From CAZAQB01 sp964487155 (lineage in GTDB: Bacteria > Pseudomonadota > Gammaproteobacteria > Nitrococcales > Nitrococcaceae): a stretch of DNA of 30,704 bases. The stretch is taken from NCBI GenBank assembly GCA_964487155.1, contig CAZAQB010000026.1, forward strand, positions 1 through 30,704, written 5' to 3'. The notes under the pieces are model-generated. The model was not told the DNA's origin. It ran no database searches and saw nothing but the letters and a program-made list of their open reading frames with translations. Shown here piece by piece: positions 25,365 to 30,704 of this stretch; the first letter of the stretch is position 1; each line of letters opens with the position of its first letter. The position numbers and the translations under genes were made by a program.

Positions 25365-25448
25365 CCAGTCGTATCGCCTTCGACCCCCGCCGGCGGCGAA
25401 GCGCACAGGGCAGCCCGCAGGGGCGCCATCTCGGTGCCCCGCTTTTGG

Positions 25449-25474
25449 CTACTTTTCCCGGGCCGGAAAAGTAG
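25449..25474. terminator. Palindrome ctacttttcc / ggaaaagtag
   Basis: Perfect 10-bp arms around cgggcc. It lies between hpnB (plus) and cynS (minus), which converge, and could end both transcripts, although the U-run is within the stem rather than after it. It seems to be part of a repeat of a kind common in gammaproteobacterial intergenic regions. Confidence 0.45.
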
Positions 25475-25602
25475 CTCGCCGTGCGGGCCCGAGAGCCCGC
25501 GCCAATGGCTGGGCCAAGCCCGCAGGGCTATGTTTCGGTGTGGAGCGAACCGGCGTCGTGCATTTATCGCGGACTCGGCGCCCGGCAAGGCGGTCGCGAA
25601 GG

Positions 25603-25636
25603 TGGTGGGTTTCGCTGCGCTCCACCCACCCTGCGC
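25603..25636. repeat. Short dispersed repeat, copy B
   Basis: 34 bp, same orientation as copy A at 25331-25364 with four mismatches. Bases soon after it (gagcccgccgt at about 25660-25670) recur at the extreme right end of the window (30690-30700). Confidence 0.7.
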
Positions 25637-25668
25637 GGGCTCCGGCGCAGTGCCCGGCAGAGCCCGCC

Positions 25669-25690
25669 GTGGGAGCGGCTTCAGCCGCGA
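25669..25690. repeat. REP-like element gtgggagcggcttcagccgcga
   Basis: Its GCGGCT/AGCCGC hairpin and gtgggag head match the REP type well known in Pseudomonas and related gammaproteobacteria. It ends 9 bp beyond the cynS stop, on the side where the cynS transcript would be terminated or protected. Confidence 0.75.
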
Positions 25691-25699
25691 TTCCCTTCG

Positions 25700-26146
25700 C
25701 TACCAGCGCTTGTAGGGCAGGAACTTGCCGTTCATGGTGATCACCACCCGGTCGCCCTTGGGGTCTTCCTGGCGGTCGATGTCCATGGTGAAGTCGATGG
25801 CGCTCATGATGCCGTCGCCGAACTTCTCGTGGATGATCTCCTTCACGGTGTCGCCGTAGACCAGCATGATCTCGTAGAAGCGGTACACCAGCGGGTCGGT
25901 GGGAATGGCCTTTTCCATGCTGGTGCCCTTGTAGGGGAAGGCGGCCAGGGCTTCGCCCACCTCCGGGCCCAGATCCAGAGCGGTGCAGAGTTTCTCGGCC
26001 TGCTCCGCGGGCATGCTGTTCTCTCCCAGGCAGGCGGAGCAGGTCCATACCGGGGACATGCCTACCGCCTGGCCAAGGGCCTCCCAGCCGAGGCCCTTTT
26101 CCTTCTTGGCTTCCAGAATGGCGTCGGTCATTTCCTGCTTGTCCAT
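25700..26146 (-). CDS. cynS: Cyanate hydratase (cyanase)
   Basis: A 148-residue enzyme that converts cyanate and bicarbonate to ammonia and CO2 (via carbamate). The catalytic triad of E. coli cyanase (Arg96, Glu99, Ser122) is present with the same spacing as R89, E92 and S115, in YRFYEIMLVYGDT and DGIMSAIDF; the N-terminal helical domain (M-T-D-A-I-L-E-A-K-K-x-K-G-L-x-W) and C-terminal NGKFLPYKRW are also typical. ATG 26146 follows GGAGAC about 7 nt upstream. It is the last gene after the ABC transporter (33 bp gap), so it is likely part of that operon and supplies assimilable nitrogen. Confidence 0.97.
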   Translation of the reverse strand: MDKQEMTDAILEAKKEKGLGWEALGQAVGMSPVWTCSACLGENSMPAEQAEKLCTALDLGPEVGEALAAFPYKGTSMEKAIPTDPLVYRFYEIMLVYGDTVKEIIHEKFGDGIMSAIDFTMDIDRQEDPKGDRVVITMNGKFLPYKRW

Positions 26147-26179
26147 GGTCTGTCTCCTTTGTGATCTGCGGTGATGGGT

Positions 26180-27031
26180 TCAGTTGAAGTTCACGGCGCG
26201 GGGCAGTGACGGCTCCTCGCCCGGCTCGCCGGGGCTCAGGCCGGCCTCGGCTCCGCTCACCAGGAAGTCCACCAGGTGGTTGCGGATCTTGTAGTAGGCC
26301 TGGTCGTGGATGATGCGGCGCCGGTCCCGGGGCCGGGGGATGTCCACCTCCACCGACTCGGCGATGCGCGCATGGGGCCCGTTGGTCATCAACAGGATGC
26401 GGTCGGAGAGCAGGATGGCCTCGTCCACGTCGTGGGTGATCATGAACACCGTCTGGTGGGTCTTCTGCCAGAGGGCTAGCAGCTCGTCCTGGATCACGCC
26501 CCGGGTGAGGGCGTCCAGGGCGCCGAAGGGCTCGTCCAGCAGCAGCAGCTCGGGTTTGTTGGCGAACGCCCGGGCGATGCCCACCCGCTGGCGCATGCCG
26601 CCGGAGAGCTCTGCCGGGCGGCGGTGCTCGGCGCCTTCCAGGCCCACCATGCGGATGAACTCCTGGCTGTGGCGGCGCACCTCGGCCCGGCTCCATTTCG
26701 GCCAGCGGGCGCGCACGGCGAACATCACGTTGGCCAGTGCCGACTTCCAGGGCAGCAGGGAGTGGTTCTGGAACACCACGCCCCGGTCCAGGGACGGCCC
26801 GGAGATCTCCCGGCCGTTCATGAACACATAGCCCTCGGAGGATTCGTCCAGCCCCGCCAGGATGTTGAGGATGGTCGACTTGCCGCAGCCGGAGTGGCCG
26901 ATGATGCACACGAACTCCCCCTTCTCGATGCCGAAGGAGACGTTCTCGAACACCGTCAGGGCCTCGCCGCCCCGGGCGGCGGCGAAGCGCCGGGCGATGT
27001 TCTCCACGTAGAGGAACGATTTCTGGGTCAT
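26180..27031 (-). CDS. NrtD/CynD-type ABC transporter ATPase
   Basis: A 283-residue ATP-binding subunit of the nitrate/cyanate/bicarbonate (NrtD/CynD/CmpD) class. Walker A is GHSGCGKST (about residues 43-51), the signature is LSGGMRQRVGIARA, Walker B with catalytic Glu is LLLLDEPFGALD, and the switch His is MITHDVDEA. The C-terminus about 205-283 runs past the usual core, as in this family. ATG 27031 has GAGGTG upstream, 12 bp after the permease stop. Energises import by the adjacent permease and binding protein; cyanate is the likely substrate because cynS follows, but nitrate or nitrite cannot be excluded. Confidence 0.92.
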   Translation of the reverse strand: MTQKSFLYVENIARRFAAARGGEALTVFENVSFGIEKGEFVCIIGHSGCGKSTILNILAGLDESSEGYVFMNGREISGPSLDRGVVFQNHSLLPWKSALANVMFAVRARWPKWSRAEVRRHSQEFIRMVGLEGAEHRRPAELSGGMRQRVGIARAFANKPELLLLDEPFGALDALTRGVIQDELLALWQKTHQTVFMITHDVDEAILLSDRILLMTNGPHARIAESVEVDIPRPRDRRRIIHDQAYYKIRNHLVDFLVSGAEAGLSPGEPGEEPSLPRAVNFN

Positions 27032-27043
27032 GGGCGCACCTCT

Positions 27044-27874
27044 TCAGTCGGCGTAGGTCACGGCCCGGGTGAGGGCGGACAGGGTGAGGTCCAGCAGCAT
27101 GCCGATGACGCCGATCATCAGGATTGAGAACACCACGCTGGTGAGGTCGAGGTTGTTCCACTCGTTCCAGACGTAGTACCCGATGCCGGTGCCGCCCACG
27201 AGCATCTCCGCGGCCACGATCACCAGCCAGGCGATGCCGATGGAGATGCGCATGCCGGTGAGGATGGTGGGCGCTGCCGCCGGCAGGATCACGGTGAAGG
27301 CGGTGCGCAGACGTGACAGCTCCAGGGTGCGGGCCACATTGAGCCAGTCGCGGCGCACGCCGGCCACGCCGAAGGCGGTGTTGATCAGGATCGGCCATAC
27401 CGAGCAGATGAAGATCACGAAGATCGACGACAGCACCGAATCCTTGATAATGAACAGCGCCAGCGGCATCCAGGCCAGCGGCGAGATGGGCTTGAGCACC
27501 TGGATGAAGGGGTCCAGGGCCTTGTACATCAGCGGCGACATGCCGATCACGAAGCCCAGCGGCACCGCGACGGCCACCGCCAGGGTGTAGCCGGACAGCA
27601 CCCGCCCCAGGGAGTAGAGCAGCTGCAGGCCGATGCCCTTGTCGTTGGGCCCGGCGTCGTAGAACGGGTCGGAGAGCTGGGCGGCGGCCTCGGCGGCGAT
27701 CTCCGAGGGGTTGGGCACCCGCGCGAGATCGTCGGTGCCGCCCATCAGGGCGGCGTACTCCGATTCGGCCTGAGTGGCCTCCGGGGGCCGGTTGCCCAGC
27801 TCCCAGAGGCCCAGCAGCATCACCAGGATCACCGCCGAGAGCAGCATCGCCCGGGCGTTCAGCGAGCTGATCAC
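27044..27874 (-). CDS. NrtB/CynB-type ABC transporter permease
   Basis: A 276-residue inner-membrane permease. One N-terminal helix (AMLLSAVILVMLLGLWELG), a periplasmic stretch to about residue 85, then five helices of the binding-protein-dependent permease domain; the EAA-type loop that docks the ATPase is seen in VARTLELSRLRTAFTVILPAAAPTILTG. WLVIVAAEMLVGGTGIGYYVWNEWN is characteristic of NrtB/SsuC/TauC relatives. GTG 27874 has GGAGGG upstream and lies one base past the binding-protein stop, so the two genes are tightly coupled. Substrate inferred from the adjacent cynS. Confidence 0.92.
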   Translation of the reverse strand: MISSLNARAMLLSAVILVMLLGLWELGNRPPEATQAESEYAALMGGTDDLARVPNPSEIAAEAAAQLSDPFYDAGPNDKGIGLQLLYSLGRVLSGYTLAVAVAVPLGFVIGMSPLMYKALDPFIQVLKPISPLAWMPLALFIIKDSVLSSIFVIFICSVWPILINTAFGVAGVRRDWLNVARTLELSRLRTAFTVILPAAAPTILTGMRISIGIAWLVIVAAEMLVGGTGIGYYVWNEWNNLDLTSVVFSILMIGVIGMLLDLTLSALTRAVTYAD

Positions 27875-27875
27875 G

Positions 27876-29294
27876 TCATGCCCTCCGGATGGCGAAGCTG
27901 GAGACGTAGGCCTCCGGCTGGAAGGGGTCGAACTCCTTGCCCATGATGGTGTAGCGCTGGTAGGTGGAGTCCGGCGGCTGGTAGCCGAGCTCCTTCATGA
28001 GCCGGCCGCAGTCGGCCGCCAGGTACACCTGCTCGGCGATGCCCTGGTAGTCGATGTCGCCCTCGATGTAGCCCCAGCGCTTCATCTGGGTGAGGATCCA
28101 GACCGCCATGGAGTGCCAGGGGAAGGGGTCGAAGTCGATGCGGTCGGGCACGTTCTGGACGTTGCCGAGGCCATCGGCGAAGCGCCCGGTGAGCACCTGC
28201 TCGACCACCGTCAGCGGCTGGTTCAGGTAGTTCTTGGGCGCGATCGCCGCGGCGATCTCCTTGCGGTTGTCGGGGTTCGAGGAGTACTGGGTGGCGTCCA
28301 CGATGGCCTTGAACAGGGCGCCGAAGGTGTTGGGCAGGTTGTCCGCCAGGTCCTTGCTGGCGGCGAAGGCGCAGCACGGGTGGCCGTTCCAGATGTCCTT
28401 GGTCAGCAGGTGGATGAAGCCCACCCGCTCGTACACCGCCCGCTGGTTGAAGGGGTCCGGCGCCAGGTAGCCGTCGACGTTGCCGGCGCGCAGGTTGGCC
28501 ACCATCTCCGGCGGCGGCAGCACCCGGATCTGGATGTCCTGGTCCGGGTCCAGGCCGTGCTCCGCCACGTAGTAGCGCAGCAGGAAATTGTGCATTGAGT
28601 AGTCGAAGGGCACGGCGAACTTGAAGCCCTTCCACTGCTTCGGGTCGCGCTTGTCCTTGTGCTTCAGGTGCAGGGTGATGGCCTGGCCATTGATGTTCTC
28701 CACCGCCGGCATGTAGAAGGGTGTCGCCGTGGAACCTGCCCCCATGCTGATGGCAAGCGGCATGGGGGTGAGCATGTGGGCGGCGTCGTACTCCCTGTTG
28801 AGGGACTTGTCCCGGGCCACCGCCCAGCCCGCGGTCTTGATCACGTCCACGTCCAGCCCGTAGTTCTCGTAGAAGCCCAGGGGGTGGGCCATGATGATCG
28901 GCGTAGCGCAGGTGATGGGCACGAAGCCCACGTTGAGCTTCTTCTTCTCCGGCGGGCCGAGCTTGTCCTTCAGCGCCGCCTTGGCCGCCTCCAGAGGGAA
29001 CACGCTGGCCAGCAGCGCCGCCGCCGTGCCGCTGCCCACCATGCGCAGGAAGGCCCGGCGGCTGGCGTCGTGGTGGCCGAACACGGCCCGCACCACGGCG
29101 CTTTCCACCAGGCGGTCGACAATGGCCTCCTTGTCCACCCCCCGGTTCTGGAACGGCCCCGCCTCCGGGATCACCGGGGTGGAATCGTCCCCGGCGTGCG
29201 AGTGGGAGTGGCCGGCGCCATGGGCGTCGAGATGGACATCCGGGTCGAAGGGGTCGGCCAGGGGGCGGTGGTCGGACTTGTTATGCTCGGACAT
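27876..29294 (-). CDS. NrtA/CmpA/CynA-family substrate-binding protein with Tat signal
   Basis: A 472-residue periplasmic binding protein. A twin-arginine signal S-R-R-A-F-L-R-M is at residues 78-85 followed by GSGTAAALLASVFPLEAA; it is preceded by about 77 residues that contain a His-rich patch (HGAGHSHSH, about 25-33). The mature domain starts at LNVGFVPITCATPIIMAHPLGFYENYGL and carries AGWAVARDKSLNREYDAAHM and WNGHPCCAF, features of the nitrate/bicarbonate/cyanate binders. ATG 29294 has GGAG upstream. First gene of the operon; its 5' leader carries a strong terminator (29321-29374). The specificity call (cyanate against nitrate) depends on cynS in the operon. Confidence 0.93.
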   Translation of the reverse strand: MSEHNKSDHRPLADPFDPDVHLDAHGAGHSHSHAGDDSTPVIPEAGPFQNRGVDKEAIVDRLVESAVVRAVFGHHDASRRAFLRMVGSGTAAALLASVFPLEAAKAALKDKLGPPEKKKLNVGFVPITCATPIIMAHPLGFYENYGLDVDVIKTAGWAVARDKSLNREYDAAHMLTPMPLAISMGAGSTATPFYMPAVENINGQAITLHLKHKDKRDPKQWKGFKFAVPFDYSMHNFLLRYYVAEHGLDPDQDIQIRVLPPPEMVANLRAGNVDGYLAPDPFNQRAVYERVGFIHLLTKDIWNGHPCCAFAASKDLADNLPNTFGALFKAIVDATQYSSNPDNRKEIAAAIAPKNYLNQPLTVVEQVLTGRFADGLGNVQNVPDRIDFDPFPWHSMAVWILTQMKRWGYIEGDIDYQGIAEQVYLAADCGRLMKELGYQPPDSTYQRYTIMGKEFDPFQPEAYVSSFAIRRA

Positions 29295-29320
29295 GGCCTG
29301 CTCCTGTTCAGCGGGTGCTC

Positions 29321-29374
29321 AGACAGAAACGGCGCCCCGGGCCGCGCGTGATGCGCGGCCAGCGGGGCGCCGTT
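29321..29374 (-). terminator. Leader intrinsic terminator (attenuator) before the ABC/cyanase operon
   Basis: On the minus strand AACGGCGCCCCG (29363-29374) pairs with CGGGGCGCCGTT (29328-29339), all 12 bp; between them GGCCGCGC and GCGCGGCC (29340-29360) form an inner 8-bp stem with a 5-nt loop. The 3' arm runs into TTTCTGTCT. It stands about 27 nt before the start of the first operon gene, where a constitutive terminator would silence the operon unless read through. Confidence 0.85.
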
Positions 29375-29378
29375 GCCC
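29365..29378 (-). promoter_or_regulatory. Candidate ANTAR-binding hairpin (P2), overlaps terminator
   Basis: RNA reads GGGC-AACGGC-GCCC: a 4-bp stem closing a six-base loop with A at position 1 and G at position 4, as ANTAR target hairpins have. Bases 29365-29374 are also the 5' arm of the terminator, so the two folds exclude each other. A weaker second hairpin, CCC-AACGCC-GGG at 29408-29419, has the same A/G loop and could be P1, 29 nt upstream. Confidence 0.6.
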
Positions 29379-29407
29379 TGAGTCCGGTTGTGGTCGGTGC
29401 CCCGCTC

Positions 29408-29419
29408 CCCGGCGTTGGG
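29408..29419 (-). promoter_or_regulatory. Weak candidate ANTAR hairpin (P1)
   Basis: RNA reads CCC-AACGCC-GGG. The hexaloop has A1 and G4 like the P2 loop, but the stem is only 3 bp (4 with a bulged A). Listed because it is in the expected place upstream of P2. Confidence 0.3.
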
Positions 29420-29461
29420 TGCCGCGTGATGTGGCGCGAGCGGGTGCCCGGGTTTTGCGTC

Positions 29462-29477
29462 TGCAAGATGGGGGCCA
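29462..29477 (-). promoter_or_regulatory. Sigma-54 -24/-12 promoter for the ABC/cyanase operon
   Basis: Minus strand TGGCCCCCATCTTGCA keeps the invariant GG-N10-GC spacing and the TTGCA -12 box. A start near 29451 would give a leader of about 155 nt containing the hairpins and terminator. Sigma-54 control agrees with a nitrogen-scavenging operon. A ggtgca half-site within a 7-bp hairpin at 29612-29631, about 165 bp upstream, could belong to an NtrC site but is weak. Confidence 0.65.
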
Positions 29478-29478
29478 G

Positions 29479-29699
29479 CCTCCGGACCGAGGCCGGGCAG
29501 CGGCTGCCCGGCGCCGCGCGCCGCCAGCTGACGCGCCCAGGCTGGGCGCCCGCCAGGCCGGGCCGCCATGCGGCGGCGCACCATTAAGAGGCGGCGTTCG
29601 GCGTGGATGCCCCCGGAAGGTGCATTCCGGGAGGCAATGCTGCGGGTAGGATCGGCAGGTGGACACCGCCCCGAGCCGGTGCCGGCGGGCCGCGGCGGG
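29479..29699. other. Non-coding region between regulator and transporter operon
   Basis: No gene is seen. It holds several hairpins on the minus strand, including CCCGGAA/TTCCGGG at 29612-29631 with a six-base loop and GCGCCCA/TGGGCGC near 29535-29551. These could be upstream activator sites or the end of the regulator transcript; none has a U-run. Confidence 0.4.
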
Positions 29700-30269
29700 T
29701 CAGCCCTGCCGGGAGAGCAGGCCCGCCGCAGCCTGGACCAGGCGCTGCCCCCGGTCCATGGCCATGCGCCGCAGCCGGCGATAGGCGTCGGCCTCGCCCA
29801 GCCCGTCGCGCTCCATGAGCAGGCACTTGGCCTGGTCGACCAGGCGCCGCTCCTGGAGGTTCTGGCGCGTGCTGGCAAGCTCTGCGGCCAGCGCCTCCTG
29901 CCGGCGGTGGTGCTGCACGGCGACCTCCACCATGGACTGCACCAGAGGGGCGGATAGGTGATCCAGGACATAGACGCTGATGCCGGCCTCCGCGGCCCGG
30001 GCCCGGGCCGCGGAGTCGGCGTGCTCGGCGAGCAGCACCATGGGGCGGGGGAAGCGGCGGCCGATGCCGGCCAGATGCTCCAGGGTGTCGCGTTTCGGGG
30101 AGTCGGCGGCGATGATCACGGCGTCCGGAAGGCAGTCGTGCATGGCCTGGTAGAGGTCGCCGCCTTCCGCCACCACCGCGGCCACCTGGAAGCCGCCCTG
30201 CCGCAGGGCCCCGGCCAGCGCCGGCGGGTGCTCTCCCAGGGAGTCCACGAGCAGTACCTTCAGGGCCAT
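29700..30269 (-). CDS. nasT: NasT-like ANTAR-domain response regulator
   Basis: A 189-residue RNA-binding antiterminator. Residues 1-120 are a receiver domain (LKVLLVDSLGEH; PDAVIIAADSPKRDTLEHL, with the acceptor position less canonical than usual), then a short helix and the C-terminal ANTAR domain: LVDQAKCLLMERDGLGEADAYRRLRRMAMDRGQRL (given here as about residues 145-178). NasT-type proteins release terminators in nitrate/nitrite operon leaders, and such a leader lies just downstream. ATG 30269 has GGGAGGT upstream. No NasS-like sensor is separate here; the neighbouring binding protein is of the same superfamily as NasS but carries a Tat signal. Confidence 0.88.
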   Translation of the reverse strand: MALKVLLVDSLGEHPPALAGALRQGGFQVAAVVAEGGDLYQAMHDCLPDAVIIAADSPKRDTLEHLAGIGRRFPRPMVLLAEHADSAARARAAEAGISVYVLDHLSAPLVQSMVEVAVQHHRRQEALAAELASTRQNLQERRLVDQAKCLLMERDGLGEADAYRRLRRMAMDRGQRLVQAAAGLLSRQG

Positions 30270-30317
30270 GGTCGAGACCTCCCAGCCGACGCCGCGAGCG
30301 CGGCGGCGGGAAGGTTA

Positions 30318-30333
30318 TGCAAGAGCTGTGCTA
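30318..30333 (-). promoter_or_regulatory. Sigma-54-like site at the edge of the repeat element
   Basis: Minus strand TAGCACAGCTCTTGCA differs from TGGCAC-N5-TTGCA at one base, the second G of the -24 box. The TAG is the end of the 30331-30664 element. It lies about 50 bp before the start of the regulator gene. It may be a promoter weakened or made by the insertion, or chance. Confidence 0.4.
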
Positions 30334-30664
30334 GCAGCCTGTCGGACTTAGGCTGCACCTACTGCGCCGGTGGGATAGCGGCCCATTTTTCCGATCCTTT
30401 TCGTCAAATAGCTACGGCTATTCTCCTCAAACGATCGAAAAACTGACCTCGCTCTCCCAGTCGCCTCGCGACGGGCACCTAACCCGAAGATTTCATGAAT
30501 TTGTGCTGATATCGCGTAGGATATTGGTTTCACAAGAGACTTTTCGAAGGAGCGGCGTATCGGTGAGTACGGCCGACTGAGAAAAGATTCCTTGTGGGAC
30601 CAAGAGACACGCGAGATCGGTGCAAATTTGTGAAATCTTCGGGCCAAGTCCGACAGGCTGCTAG
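30331..30664. mobile_element. 334-bp non-autonomous element (MITE-like) with 19-bp perfect terminal inverted repeats
   Basis: Left end ctagcagcctgtcggactt and right end aagtccgacaggctgctag are perfect inverted repeats. If CTAG is a 4-bp target duplication, the repeats are 15 bp; both readings fit. Inside, about 30483-30643 is a long imperfect palindrome centred near 30563 (cccgaagatttca at 30483, tgaaatcttcggg at 30631). Base composition is clearly lower in GC than the neighbourhood. No transposase motif is seen; the open frame within begins outside the element and looks like chance. The same end occurs at 1-53. Confidence 0.85.
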
Positions 30665-30704
30665 GCAAGGGCTCCCAGGCGCCGTGCCGGAGCCCGCCGT
30701 AGGG

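Noticed and set aside
25330..25740. Open frame through the hpnB-cynS gap
   Set aside because: It runs over direct repeats, a REP and the end of cynS on the other strand; the translation is that of repeats, not a protein family.
29584..29826. Small open frames in the regulator-transporter gap
   Set aside because: Low-complexity, overlapping the regulator gene antisense or the leader hairpins; no ribosome-binding site.
30348..30668. 106-codon gene inside the repeat element
   Set aside because: It starts at a TTG outside the element, has no ribosome-binding site and no transposase motif, and crosses the palindrome; it ends in the terminal repeat by chance.

Overview
The window is about 30.7 kb of high-GC, densely coded bacterial chromosome. 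I read it as a hopanoid-producing gammaproteobacterium, perhaps near the Ectothiorhodospiraceae/Chromatiales. That placement rests on gene content (AI-2E/PerM exporter, DUF4389, DUF2237, a single squalene synthase as in Methylococcus, NasT-type control) and on repeat style, and is only moderately secure. No rRNA, tRNA, CRISPR array or intact transposase gene is visible.

Layout. 1-53: the end of a repeat element that runs out of the window. 50-5353 (minus strand): a TerB-like protein, a Ser/Thr signalling operon (CHASE2-like transmembrane kinase, PP2C phosphatase, FHA protein) and an AI-2E family exporter. 5735-8219 (plus): a MotA/ExbB-like plus MotB/OmpA-like ion-channel pair with long coiled coils. 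8249-9853: small accessory genes (alpha/beta hydrolase, DUF4389, DUF2237) separated by repeats.

9862-25320 is an isoprenoid/hopanoid block. Its core is a seven-gene minus-strand operon, dxs-sqs-shc-hpnG-hpnM-hpnN-hpnL, with gaps of a few bases or overlaps. hpnH-hpnB diverge from dxs, hpnA converges on hpnL, and a sulfotransferase plus idi diverge from hpnA. Together they supply isoprenoid precursor (Dxs, Idi), make squalene in one enzyme (SQS type, not HpnCDE), cyclise it (Shc), add and trim the C5 side chain (HpnH, HpnG) and move hopanoids to the outer membrane (HpnN, probably HpnM).

25321-25699 is a non-coding mosaic of short repeats. 25700-30269 (minus) is a nitrogen-scavenging block: a NasT-like ANTAR regulator, then an NrtABD/CynABD-type ABC transporter, then cyanase. 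The transporter operon has a well-matched sigma-54 -24/-12 site, a leader of about 155 nt with an AxxGxx hexaloop hairpin, and a very strong intrinsic terminator whose 5' arm overlaps that hairpin. This is the architecture expected of ANTAR-controlled antitermination, here governing cyanate uptake and breakdown. 30331-30664 is a 334-bp transposase-less element with perfect terminal inverted repeats and a long internal palindrome; its edge falls in a sigma-54-like site in front of the regulator, and the same element end opens the window.
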